DNA of 64,000 nucleotides from the NCBI RefSeq assembly GCF_052857255.1, contig NC_135507.1:73192330-73256329 (forward strand), written 5' to 3'. Of the stretch, positions 21,690-31,339 are shown piece by piece. A program made the position numbers and the translations under genes. The stretch comes from Amblyomma americanum (lineage: Eukaryota; Arthropoda; Arachnida; Ixodida; Ixodidae). The notes under the pieces are model-generated. The model was not told the origin of the DNA and did not search any database. It saw only the letters and a list, made by a program, of their open reading frames with translations. Within the stretch, counting starts at the first letter, position 1, and every line of letters begins with the position of its first letter.

Positions 21690-21746
<57 letters not shown>
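21690..21746 (+). repeat. (ATCT)n tail of element C
   Basis: About 14 uninterrupted tetranucleotide units directly after the 3' UTR. The sister copy ends in the same unit at 29690-29707 but with only about four. Confidence 0.9.
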
Positions 21747-21747
<1 letters not shown>

Positions 21748-21749
21748 CG

Positions 21750-22026
21750 CAACTCCGCTCCTCCTGTTCAAGGTCATTCGTGCTGGCACAGCGAAATGGG
21801 CACCACTAGGCTAGTAAAGCTTTTGCTTTAATAGGTTGTCAAGCGGAAGTGAACCGGAATTCCTTCGGTCAGGAGACGAGCCCTCTACTTCTTCACAAAT
21901 CAGGATGTTCGTTCAGGAGGATAAACAGAGGATTTGTACAAGCACGTCACACAGCAGTGTGCGCAGATGACATTCAAGGAAAACTGAGTTTTAAGGGCCA
22001 TTAATTAGCGCTATAGATTATTATGT
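21750..22026. other. Unassigned spacer
   Basis: No coding signal. It contains gtaaagcttttgctttaa near 21817, also seen at about 32935, probably a repeat fragment. Confidence 0.3.
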
Positions 22027-23015
22027 GTGATGACGTGTAATACAACAGAATGTATTACACATGGACCCATTACACATGGACACATGGACCCCAATATGCA
22101 TAATAAAAAACGACAAGTGAGAGCCCGAGCCCTGAGCAGAGAATTCAGCGACAATCCCAGCGTAGATTACACGGACGCAGCAAAGTACCGATACCAACGC
22201 AAAACGATCGCCGTTGTAAGAGGCGAAGAAGGGAAAGAAATAACCAGAGCAGCCATAAACAACCCAGCCATAGAGGCAGCTGAAGGGGCCGCCATTGCTC
22301 CAGCAATATCGCACGCCAACGCAACAGGACAAAACATCACTATAGTGACGGACTATACGCAAGCATGCAGAAACAACACAAGAGGCAGGATAGACAGCAT
22401 CGCCAATCACATTCTTCACACGACGAAAAGACACATAAACACTAAAAATAATATAGTATGGGTTCCAGGACATGAGGAGAAGAGGGGCAACGTGGCTGCA
22501 GACGAGTTAAATGGAGGGTATGTCAACCGAGTAGACAAAACACTTTGCACCACGGGCACCTTTGACCCTGTTACCCCCACGTGCTCGGACATACTCGATC
22601 ATTACAATGGTCGGCGGAAACGCTGTCCAACCTACACAAAATGCTAACCAAAGACGAGGCGCACGCTGGCGCAGACTAAAAACCAGTACCTACGAGCACC
22701 TGCACAAACTAAAAAATATCTTCCCTACACAATATGCAGACAAATGTCCATGGTGCCAGGGTAAAGCTACATTAGAGCAAGTCACCTGCCCTAAGGCAGA
22801 CTTAGAGCCAAGAATTGACCATCCGAGTGTGACGCATGCTGCAGTGGGAGCACTTGCTGGCCAGCCAGGACAAGGAAGCGCAATGATTTCTTGTACGCCT
22901 AGCCACGCTGGCAGCTGTCAAGTGCGCAATCCTGGACCGAATATCGACCATGGCGCCGTGACCCGTAAGGGTCAAGAACACATTAAATCGTTCGCCAATA
23001 AAGTTTTGTAGTGAC
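22027..23015 (+). mobile_element. Non-LTR retrotransposon D, RNase H and 3' end
   Basis: The frame at 22027-22647 reads AAIAPAISHANATGQNITIV, TDYTQACRNNTRGRI (third acidic site, with DS changed to DY) and NNIVWVPGHEEKRGNVAADE, the last RNase H motif. After a frame change, 22580-23011 gives KNIFPTQYADKCPWCQGKAT and LEQVTCPK, a Cys-rich C-terminal finger. The 3' end has aataaagttttgtag near 23000. The first part of RNase H and everything upstream is missing, so it is a strongly 5'-truncated insertion. The text differs from A, B, C and E. Confidence 0.75.
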
Positions 23016-23060
23016 AGCTACAGTGGGCTACCAGTCGAGCATTTCGCGGTTCATGGGAAA

Positions 23061-23225
23061 GGCAAGTTGTGCGCATGCGCCCTTACCATGGCAACCGAAG
23101 AGGAGCAAAGTGCGCCGTGCACTTCGCCGTCGCCGCGGCCGCGCGCCCGCTCCAGCGTCCAAGCCGAACGTGACGTCGCATGGATGAGCAGTTGAGCGCA
23201 TGCGCTGATACCATGGTAACCAGAG
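23061..23225. promoter_or_regulatory. Paired NRF1-like and X-box-like palindromes in a CpG-rich stretch
   Basis: gcgcatgcgc at 23071-23080 is followed by ttaccatggcaac at 23083-23095. The same pair recurs as gcgcatgcgc at 23196-23205 and ataccatggtaac at 23208-23220, 125 bp further on. The decamer is the NRF1-type palindrome and the second motif resembles the RFX X-box. A CRE-like tgacgtcg lies between, at 23171. The region 23020-23300 is CpG-rich. It may be a promoter of the adjacent Helentron-like remnant or part of an unrelated repeat. Confidence 0.45.
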
Positions 23226-23353
23226 ACACCACAGATGCGCCGCGTTCTTCGTTGCCACCTCGCCGCACGCCTCTCTATCACCCGAACCCCGCCCCACATA
23301 CACAGCATTGCGTTTAAAAGGCGGAGACGTAGTGGGCGTCCGTATCACAAGGT

Positions 23354-23960
23354 TTGACATGCATGCAGAGAAGGAGAGTCCATCCGCTGCTAAACGGTGG
23401 TATAGATAAGAGAAGATTAACTCTTTCTATACAAAGGTTGCTGCCTGGCAGTTGGCTTGAACCAAATAAGTACGCTGGAATCTGGGTGTACGTTAAACAA
23501 TGTATCACCGCTGTCAGACATCTTCCTTCGAACGCAGTTAATAATCGTGAAGGCATCTGTGTTTGGCTTCTGAAAAGCGGCATTTATCCAAGGAGTCTAC
23601 GTGGCACCGGGAGCATCTGTCAAGCAAATGATTGATGTGGTTGCCACGTGTATACCAGACTACGGTACGGTTTCACAGTTGTGTGTTACTTTGGGTTATT
23701 TTAACAGCAAAGAAGACACTTAGTCAGTGTATGAAAGAAAACTTTGAGTTTAATTTAGCTTCGGACCATCACATCCGGACTACACAATGGGGAACTACTA
23801 TAGAGCTTGTATACTACAGAGGCCCTACCAAATCGACATACAGTATCAAAAAATTTAGACCGCTGCATGCTGCTTCAAAAACAATCTGGCAGTGTGTTTC
23901 TCTGTCAAACAAAATGAATAAAAGATGTATATACCAAAGCCTCTCATTGCTAAACAAACA
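23354..23960 (+). pseudogene. Endonuclease remnant, possibly from a Helentron
   Basis: Across frames the plus strand reads NKYAGIWVYVKQCITAVRHL, then GVYVAPGASVKQMIDVV, and near the end MKENFEFNLASDHHIRTTQW followed by GTTIELVYYR. This order matches the exonuclease-endonuclease-phosphatase domain found at the C-terminus of Helentron-type replicases, where PTTxxGTTID-VF is typical. Several stop codons interrupt it, and no helicase or Rep domain was seen nearby. A divergent non-LTR endonuclease is the alternative. Confidence 0.45.
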
Positions 23961-23964
23961 GTGA

Positions 23965-24045
23965 CCACAACAAGCTCAGCCAGGGAAACGTAGCTCTCGC
24001 TTCCTATATCCTGGCACAGCCGAGCTAAGGCACTGCCAATTTTTT
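23965..24045 (-). repeat. Short dispersed repeat (cttagctcggc family)
   Basis: The reverse complement, beginning attggcagtgccttagctcgg, matches 32432-32510. Probably a small non-autonomous element. Confidence 0.55.
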
Positions 24046-24215
24046 TCCATCCATCTACCTATGTGATGTTACGTGAAAAGCTGCCGATATCTGCGTAATG
24101 GTGTACCAAAGAATACCCAAGCGACCGTACAGACACTTTAAAATTATCGCGCCATATTTGCAAGGTGAACTTAAGTGATCCCAAGTTTCGAAAGTGTTCA
24201 TAAATGTAATAATTA

Positions 24216-24530
24216 TCATAATAACAATAATAATAATATTCATAAGAATAATAACTGGTTTTTGCGAAAGGAAATGACGCAGTATCTGTCTCATATATCG
24301 GCGGACACTTGAACCGCGCCTTAAGGAAAGGGATAAAGGAGGGAGTGAAAGAAGAAAGAAAGAGTGAGGTGCCGTAGTGAAGAACTCCGGAATAATTTCA
24401 ACCACCTGGGGATCCTCAACGTGCACTTGCATCGCACAGCACACGGGCGCCTTGGCGTTTTGCCGCCATTGAAACGTGGCCGCCCTGGTCGGGTTCAAAC
24501 CCGGGAACTTCGGATCAGTACCCGAGCGCC
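24216..24530 (-). mobile_element. tRNA-derived SINE family I copy, minus
   Basis: Minus strand: tRNA head with a B-box-like ggttcaaacc, a body containing the conserved gatgtcagtgcacgtt region (diverged), and a (TAT)n tail extending to about 24207. The outermost bases of the head (A box start) are missing. Structure fits the Ruka-like SINEs described from ixodid ticks. Confidence 0.8.
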
Positions 24531-24539
24531 CTAATATAA

Positions 24540-25090
24540 AGAATAAAGCTTATGACGACGGGCTGGCTAGGCGTAGCTTATTAAATACAATAAGGGGAGC
24601 TTATTTGCCCGCTAGGCAAGCAATCAAATGTGTACAAAAAAGGGTACATGGGAGAACATAATATATCTGGCCGAGAAAACTTGTTACAAAAACCAACTGG
24701 CGGTAAACATCAACACGAGGTTTTAAGGTCGCGTTTATGCACAACGAAACGCTAGCCGAATCACGAACTATGCACCGCTGACCGCAAATGGAGCTGGTGC
24801 TTACTTGATTAGGTACCGCTAGCTAATGCATATAGCGCACAAAAAATTAGTGGCCCAGTAAGAGTGTTCTGCTCAACAAATTCTACGTCTAAGTGAAGCA
24901 ATTGCTTGATTCCAACGCTGATTTTATACTGAGGGCGTAGCATCGAAATTTTAATCAGTGTCATATTAGAATATGAGATTTACGCGAAGCGGAGATTTTA
25001 TTGTTACTCTTCATTTTGATTGACCCTGTTGACGACGAACAGAACAAAAACACCCGTGTGCTCTACAACGAAAATTGGCCTTTGAAAAAT
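24540..25090. other. Unassigned AT-rich spacer
   Basis: No coding, RNA or repeat signal recognised. Confidence 0.3.
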
Positions 25091-25092
25091 AG

Positions 25093-25375
25093 GCTGTTTG
25101 AGGAAAGGAAACAGTGCAGTAAATTCTCTCATCTGGGTGGACACCCCAACCGCACCGTATGGGAAAGGAGGCTGATGGTTGTGAAATAATAAATAGTTGC
25201 CGTAGTGGAGCGCTCCGGATCAATTTAGACCACCTGTGGATCTTTAACGTGCACTGACATCGCACAGCACACGAGCGCATTTGGAGTTTCGGCTCCATCG
25301 AAACACTGCCTCAGCAGACTGGATTGATCCCGCGTACTCTGGCGCAGCACTCGAGTGTCCTTATCAATGAGGGGC
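25093..25375 (-). mobile_element. SINE family I copy, diverged, minus
   Basis: The body match around gtgcactgacatcgcacagc is clear, while the tRNA head (25310-25375) is badly decayed, with the B box reading ggattgatcc. An old copy. Confidence 0.65.
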
Positions 25376-25379
25376 CGAA

Positions 25380-25620
25380 GCTTCGTGGACTTAACTGCGA
25401 AATTCTTCGTCACCCTCGCCACATATTCACAGTGTAAAACATCGTGTCTGGCTCTGACATCCTCACTTCAGCGTTCAGTTGTTTAGACATGTGGATTGCT
25501 GCTTAATGCCAGTTAATTAAGGAGCAATAAAATAATGGCGATAATCCTCAACCGATACGTGTGTGAAATAATCCTGAGCTTACCATGCGAAGGTTGCATT
25601 CATTCATTGAAGCCTGCGTT
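25380..25620. other. Unassigned spacer between SINEs
   Basis: Nothing recognised apart from AT-rich sequence. Confidence 0.3.
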
Positions 25621-25893
25621 CTTAATAATAATAATAATTGGTTTTTAGGGAAAAGAAATGGCGCAGTATCTGTCTCATATATCTTTGGACATTTGAACCG
25701 CGCCGTAAGGGAAGGGATAAAGGAGGGAGTGAAAGAAGAAGGGAAGAATAGGTGCCGTAGTGGAGGGCTCCGGAATAATTTAGACCACCTGGGGATCTTT
25801 AACGTGCACTGACATCGCACAGCACACGGGCGCCTTAGCGTTTTTCCTCTATAAAAACGCTAAGGCGCCCGTGTGCTGTGTGATGTCAGTGCA
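25621..25893 (-). mobile_element. SINE family I copy, minus, ending in a fold-back hairpin
   Basis: The body and (AAT)n tail are present, but the tRNA head is replaced by an inverted copy of the adjacent body. Bases 25805-25845 and 25853-25893 are 41-bp inverted repeats with one mismatch and a 7-base loop. It looks like a snap-back product formed during reverse transcription or repair. Confidence 0.85.
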
Positions 25894-25985
25894 AATCCGT
25901 GAATCTGAACGTCTGCAATGCATGTAGCGAAGCTCGGTGGTTCATCACGAATGAAAAGAAAATTTCTTTAATTTAAATTTTTCTG

Positions 25986-26303
25986 CCGCCGCGGTGGCTC
26001 AGTGGTTAGGGCGCTCGACTACTGATCCGGAGTTCCCGGGTTCGAACCCGACCGCGGCGGCTGCGTTTTTATGGAGGAAAAACGCTAAGGCGCCCGTATG
26101 CTGTGCGATGTCAGTGCACGTTAAAGATCCCCAGGTGGTCGAAATTATTCCGGAGTCCTCCACTAAGGCACCCCTTCTTCCTTTCTTCTTTCACTCCCTC
26201 CTTTATCCCTTCCCTAACGGCGCGGTTCAGGTGTCCAACGATATATGAGACAGATACTGCGCCATTTCCTTTCCCCCAAAACCAATTATTATTATTATTA
26301 TTC
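25986..26303 (+). mobile_element. SINE family I copy, full length, plus
   Basis: Complete: tRNA-like head with A box tggctcagtggttagggcg and B box ggttcgaacc, body, and (ATT)n tail. ttctgccg at 25981-25988 and 26301-26308 is a candidate 8-bp target duplication. RNA polymerase III would be expected to use the internal boxes. Confidence 0.85.
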
Positions 26304-26390
26304 TGCCGAGCACAAGACGCGAGATGCCGTCTGCCCCTGCGTAACTTGTGTTCATCCAACAAAAATAGCTCCAAACTTAATTTCTTTAAG

Positions 26391-26466
26391 CGTGGCAAAT
26401 GCACTGGTTCAGTACGTGTATTTAGGTCTTTTGCACGTACTGAACTGAACCAGTGCATTTGCCACG
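26391..26466. repeat. Inverted repeat with the TSD sequence as its loop
   Basis: Left arm 26391-26418 and right arm 26434-26466 are complementary except for a 5-base insertion. The 15-base loop tatttaggtcttttg recurs at 26476 and 26796 flanking the next SINE. Confidence 0.85.
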
Positions 26467-26491
26467 TCTTACGTGTATTTAGGTCTTTTGA

Positions 26492-26795
26492 CCCGCTGCG
26501 GTGGCTCAGTGGTTAGGGCGCTCGACTACTGATCCGGAGTTCCCGGGTTCGAACCCGACCGCGGCGGCTGCGTTTTTATGGAGGAAAAACGCTAAGGCGC
26601 CCGTGTGCTGTGCGATGTCAGTGCACGTTAAAGATCCCCAGGTGGTCGAAATTATTCCGGAGCCCTCCACTACGGTACCTAATTCTTCCTTTCTTCTTTC
26701 ACTCCCTCTCTTATCCCTTCCCTTACGGCGCGGTTCAGGTGTCCAACGATATATCAGACAGATACTGCGCCATTTCCTTTCCCCAAAAAACCAAT
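26492..26795 (+). mobile_element. SINE family I copy, full length, with 16-bp target duplication
   Basis: Full structure as in the copy at 25986, to which it is very similar. Exact 16-bp direct repeats tatttaggtcttttga at 26476-26491 and 26796-26811 define its ends, consistent with LINE-driven retroposition. Confidence 0.9.
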
Positions 26796-26811
26796 TATTT
26801 AGGTCTTTTGA

Positions 26812-27907
26812 GTGCTACTCGGCTGAGGTGTGCAGTTAAGCGAATCTAAAAATTAGAGTGATGAAAATTCACCTGTTTCACTCTTCATGCTCCAGAAATC
26901 AGTCCGATCTTGTCGCGATAGGAATGCGATAAGAAAAAAATGCGTATTTGTTGCCGTACTTTGAGCCGGGCAAAAGCAATGAACAAAGGGCAGAAAAAGG
27001 AAATAAAGTTGCACATGGCACACGAGATCAAATATTCGTGAAGATTCCGAGCGATAACTTCTCACGGACGTCAGTCGTGGGTGGTGCGGACAGTTTTTGA
27101 GGAGCTGCCGAAAGTATCCGATCATTAGCCGAGCGTTTATTTATGGGCAAATGTTAAAATTCTTCCACATCTGAATCAAATTATTTTTAACCGGGTTGTG
27201 GTTCTACTCAACTGAAGGATTAAACCATGCCGAATAGTAAAACAATTCCGACTACCACGAGGGTAAGAACACCATTCCGTCCGTAATAATGCCCTGGGTT
27301 TTGGCACTGGCAGTCATCATCGTCAAAATTCATTGCAACGCCTCCCGTGCATTAAGGAGCCCGAAATTAGCGCTGAGCGCTCGAATTATTCCACGGGTTA
27401 CAAAAGACTTCAAGATGGATTTACTATACCACAGAGAGCGGGATAAGCTCAACAACAGTATTTCTCGATACTAAAGACGTACAGCTTGCATCAGCAAACA
27501 TACCATGATCATGCAAAGAATTCACTAAGGCAATCGTTGAAATGTTTGAGGAATCTTACACTTTTGTTGACCAAAGAAGGTGGCAGGCCTTCCTAACGGT
27601 GAAGCTCGTGCCATTCAGGAAAACTCTAGAAGTTAGCACCCCGTCGGCAACAAAATGTCGTCGGCAGCACTTCCACGCTCTTGTCAAGAAATCCATATCC
27701 AGCGAAGAAATGGCTATCTGCATATGCGAAATGCGAAGTGATGAAATAGATTTGGAATATCTTACCGATTGGTTTGACACAACCATGAATTAAACAAAAG
27801 GGACATTAGCGTAACCCTGCGATAACTATAGGAAATTCGTTTGTCACCGAAGTGTAGAAAAAATCACAAACGCAGTTTTGCCTAGAGAATACATGTTACG
27901 GTATAGG
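26812..27907. other. Largely unassigned; one weak open frame
   Basis: The plus frame at 27542-27793 (83 aa, starts MFEESYTFVDQRRWQAFLTV) has no recognised family. Its DNA around gtgccattcaggaaaa shows partial similarity to 38317-38470, where the frame is not kept, suggesting a dispersed repeat and not a gene. The rest holds nothing recognised. Confidence 0.3.
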
Positions 27908-28139
27908 GTTTATGGTTAATGAAGGTTTAACGTCCCAAGCGACTAAGGCTATGAGGGACGCCGTATGAAGAGCTCCGCAAATTTTGACCACCTGGGGTTC
28001 TTTAACGTGCACTGATGTCGCACAGTACACGAGCTCCTAGAATTTCACCTCCAACCAAATGCGACCGCCATAACCCGTATCGAACCCGCGTCTTTTGGGT
28101 CAGCAGCCGAGCGCCATAACCACTGAGCCACCGCGGCGG
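27908..28139 (-). mobile_element. tRNA-derived SINE family II copy, minus
   Basis: The minus strand has a tRNA head (ccgccgcggtggctcagtgg start), a body with a gaggtgaaattctag-type stretch, the shared central gtgcacgttaaagaac domain, and an end reading cgcttgggacgttaaac. It shares the head and centre with family I but has a different 3' end. Other copies are at 47632-47860 and 59282-59520. Confidence 0.75.
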
Positions 28140-28439
28140 AAAATTGTAAGGTGGTCCTTCAAAATATTTCAAAGAAGTATGAAGTTTCTTCAATAGCCTC
28201 GAATCGGCTGAGTACATTACTTTTGGAAACAAAAAAATGAATACATCTACTTAGGGCAGATAGTCGCTGATTCTGACCACGGGATCAAAATAACAGGAGG
28301 ATAAACGCAACTTAGCAGGCACACTCCGGCCATGAATTGCACATTTTCAATGCCCTTCAACACGAAAGCCTTAAGCACATTTATGTTGCCCGTACTTACC
28401 TGTGAAGCGGAAACATTGCCTGCACTTACGAGAAGCCTT
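28140..28439. other. Unassigned spacer
   Basis: No supported feature. Short frames on both strands without resemblance to known proteins. Confidence 0.3.
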
Positions 28440-29480
28440 CGAATTAGGTTACTCCCAATAATTAGGCGGCGTACTGCATTCGCCAAAGTCATTGAAGCCC
28501 ATCGCTCATATCTTCCATCGGAGTTCACTCCTGCGTCAAGAACGTGCTCCCGACTATGGAGTCTTCATGAACCTCGGGTTCACCTCTATATTCCTGGAAT
28601 TACAAAGAAAGCTGGTGTATCACTACCCGCTCTCAAACAACTGACATTGAATCCCCTGCATTCTTACCACAGTCACCGCATGCATGTTTACACAGATGGA
28701 TCAGTTCACTCGACCAGTTCTGCGGTGTCGGTGGTGATACCGGCCAGATCCATCTTCATGAAAGTGAAGACGACCTATCCAACATCTTCAACTGGTGCGG
28801 AACTCGCAGCCTTACGGGCTGCGGTAGAGTTCATCAGTCAGGAACCTCCACATGACTGGACGGTTTTCACAGACTCTAAAGCAGCCCTTCTAGCCCTGCA
28901 AGCTGCGCTACGCCGCGGGTCGCAGGAACAACGCGTTGCTGATATCCGTCTACTGTACCACGGCACCGTATCCAAAGGTCATGACATCATTTTTCAATGG
29001 CTGCCAGGACACTGGTATTAACGGTAATCACCCGGCTGATGCGGCTGCGCGTTCTGCTCACAACGACGGACTTCCAGTGAGTATCCCAATGTCAAGACCT
29101 GACGCTGCGTGTGGGCTTCGCCCTTTGGCGCTGGAGCACACACTTTCAGCGTGGAACACGGGAGAGTTTTGCAACCTCCGCCTCAAGGCACTGGACCCTG
29201 GACTGCGCTTTCGTCTTCCACATAACTTAGCACGTCGCGAAGCAACATTGGTATGCCGTTTATGGATCGGTGTTGCTTTTACCAACCACTATGCTTTCCG
29301 GATGGGGATGGCCGACAGTCCTGCCTGTGAAAGCTGTGGTTGTGAGGAGACCATCGCTCATCTTCTCTATGAGTGCCCTGCATTTGCGAGTGCAAGATAT
29401 ACACTGTGTTGTGCCCTGGGCCGCCTCGATTATCGCCCATTAACAGAGCAAAATATCCTCGGTCCGTGGCCACAGTAGCC
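28440..29480 (+). pseudogene. RNase H and C-terminal finger of the element C sister copy
   Basis: RNase H is read almost through: MHVYTDGSVHSTSSAVSVVI, SSTGAELAALRAAVEF, then DWTVFTDSKAALLALQAAL (here Trp, where copy C has a TGA), and FQWLPGHWY, where a short deletion shifts the frame. The second frame reads INGNHPADAAARSAHN, SPACESCGCEETIAHLLYEC with one finger Cys changed to Tyr, and ends at a TAG at 29476-29478, earlier than in copy C. Confidence 0.8.
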
Positions 29481-29707
29481 GACCGCCCTCAAGGCATACA
29501 AGGCCCTCTTTGCCAACTTGAGAGCGACTGGATTGGGTGACAAATTGCGACAGCGTTGTGCGTGTGTGTGTTTATGCCTTTTTCCCCTTCTCTCTTCCTC
29601 CTTTTAGCCCCCTGATCCCTCTTCCTCAGTGCAGGGTAGCCAACCGGAACCCCTTTCTGGTTAACATCCCTGTCTTTCCCTCCTCCTCTTTATCTATCTA
29701 TCTATCT
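28440..29707 (+). mobile_element. 5'-truncated copy of non-LTR element C
   Basis: Very similar to 20447-21715 from ctcccaataattagg onward, including RNase H, the Cys/His finger, the 3' UTR and an (ATCT)n tail. The 5' truncation point lies just before RNase H, the usual result of incomplete reverse transcription. Confidence 0.9.
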
Positions 29708-29922
29708 TTGTACACTGGACCGAGCTGGAGTCGGGCACAAAAAGCGAAACCACGGATTCAGGAAGGGAAGTCGGCAGCAGACACATATATTAGTGGCGCG
29801 GGTTTTCTGGCGGTGCTGGCGAAGTTTCTGAACGTTCTGACGGCACTGGCGAGGCGGTGCTGGCGGTGTGGCGAAGTCTGACAAAGCTGACGAAGTTCAG
29901 TTTGGCGCTCACGAACGCTTCA

Positions 29923-30663
29923 CTACTGAGCTGCGCTGTGCTTACAAAGATCGTGGCCGTCCACATTTCCTGTTTGATTTGCCTCTTTGCACTTGGTGGA
30001 GGGGCGGGGCAGAGGCTGGTGAGTGAGTGGCAATGTAGGGGTGGCCGGCGGCTGAGGGAAGATGATGCCAGGCGTTACATAAGCAGGAACAACCGGTTGA
30101 GGTTGTGGCCGTGCGTCAGCTTCAGCATATGACAGCGGAGCAGTGACCAGATGGGTTGGATTAGCGGATGGCAGGACCTCTGCAGCCTTCTCCTGGATGA
30201 CACGCTGAATGGAAGGCGACAGCGATGGCTTTAGGGCAGGTGGGCAGGTAAACAACGATAACTGGCGGGCGACCTCTTCCCGCACAAACTGCTGGATATG
30301 CTGAGAAAGGATCGACTGATAGTGTGCAGGACCGCCTACAGCCAAGCTCGAAAGAGAGTCGTCCGGGCAAATGGTACGGTGGGTGACAAGACGCTGTTTT
30401 CGGAGCTCGTCATAGCTCTTACATAAAGAAACGACGTCGGAGACGGTTTGAAGATTTTTGGACACTAGCAGCTGAAATGCGTCGTCCTCATTCCCTTTAA
30501 GAATGTGCTTGATTTTGTCAGCGTCGCTCATGGATGCATTCAGTCGCATAAATCGACGACATCCTCGATATAGCTTGTGAAATTCTCGCCACTCTGCTTG
30601 CCCGACAGCGCAACCGTTGTTCGGCACGAAGTTTTCGGACAGCGGGGCGGCCGAATACATCAT
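29923..30663 (-). pseudogene. Gag capsid C-terminal part
   Basis: 246-residue frame. The first ~30 residues are out of register. Then SDADKIKHILKGNEDDAFQL and KSYDELRKQRL give the conserved capsid helix region, followed by a long Pro/Gln-rich section. No CCHC knuckle is visible at the end, where the sequence is replaced by an arm of a short inverted repeat. Confidence 0.65.
29928..30003. repeat. Inverted repeat around gag remnant, left arm
   Basis: About 75 bp that are the inverse of 30985-31058. The shared core is caaatcaaacaggaaatgtg and gacggcc, read on the complementary strand here. Confidence 0.8.
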
Positions 30664-30984
30664 CGGTCTGGCTGGTTTTGAGGGCCACCCAGGTAGAAAA
30701 ACCAGCTTCGTGGCTAGGAAACCACCGGTTGGCGACGTAGGTCAGATGAATTATGACGTTCGTGTGATTAAGAACGTCATCCCATTTGTTTTAGGCGTTC
30801 ACGCGTGCGTAGGACGCGAGCCCGTCTTCTACGTCGTTATCGTCCGTGCCGCTGAAGATCGCAAGGTCGTACCTACGCACGGGACCGTAGCAGACGATGG
30901 CGGCGGGAAGGGGCGTAGGTCCTCAGGTCTGTAGGTCCGTAAAGTCCGTAAGGTCCGTAGCTGCAGTGTGGGAACAAGCGGATT

Positions 30985-31058
30985 ACACCAAGTGAAAAGG
31001 CGCAAATCAAACAGGAAATGTGGACGGCCGCAATTTTTGTTAGCACAGCGCAGCTCAG
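30985..31058. repeat. Inverted repeat around gag remnant, right arm
   Basis: Partner of 29928-30003, about 85-90 percent alike by eye. Confidence 0.8.
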
Positions 31059-31339
31059 AAGGTAGGTAGGAAGGCCTCAAACAATGCTGGCACATACCCG
31101 CTGCGGGGGCGTGGCCAAGACGCAGGTGGTTAATTGCTGGATACAGGAAAGGTTCGAAGAGAAAAGGATTGGTAATAGCATGTAAGCTGATAGATTTTAA
31201 GACGCAAGGACGGGGGTCTGTTCGTGAGCGCCTAACTGAACTTCGTGAGCTTCGTCTTCCGTCTGCTTTGTCAACTTGGTCGGCACTGGCCGCTGTGGCA
31301 TCAAAGCCCAATTGTTTGTCTTAAATATGTGTGTGTGGT

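Larger units (their letters stand above)
17440..21746 (+). mobile_element. Non-LTR retrotransposon C, nearly full ORF2, (ATCT)n tail
   Basis: The element contains the end of ORF1 (to 17879), a complete-length but broken ORF2 with endonuclease, reverse transcriptase, RNase H and a C-terminal Cys/His finger, a short 3' UTR, and a tetranucleotide tail at about 21690-21746. A 5'-truncated sister copy with the same tail lies at 28440-29707. Domain order and the RNase H suggest the I/R1-like group. Confidence 0.85.
29900..30960 (-). mobile_element. Ty3/Gypsy gag remnant
   Basis: The minus strand reads, across two frames, a capsid-like region: NKWDDVLNHTNVIIHLTYVA then NRWFPSHEAG, FGRPAVRKLRAEQRLRCRAS, and from 30663 down DADKIKHILKGNEDDAFQLL, VSDVVSLCKSYDELRKQRLV and a Pro-rich tail. 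This is the retrotransposon gag domain of a Gypsy family. No LTR, protease or pol is attached. It may derive from the same family as the pol at 5053-7300, but that cannot be shown here. Confidence 0.7.

Noticed and set aside
21690..21746. CRISPR-like or satellite array
   Set aside because: It is a simple tetranucleotide tail of a retrotransposon, with no spacers.
24055..24498. 147-residue minus frame
   Set aside because: It is a translation of a SINE I copy plus its (TAT)n tail; the same pseudo-protein appears at other SINE copies.
25986..26060. tRNA gene calls at SINE heads (also 26492, 33104, 41097, 47632, 52704, 59282)
   Set aside because: A and B boxes are present, but acceptor and anticodon stems do not pair well and each is followed by a SINE body and tail.
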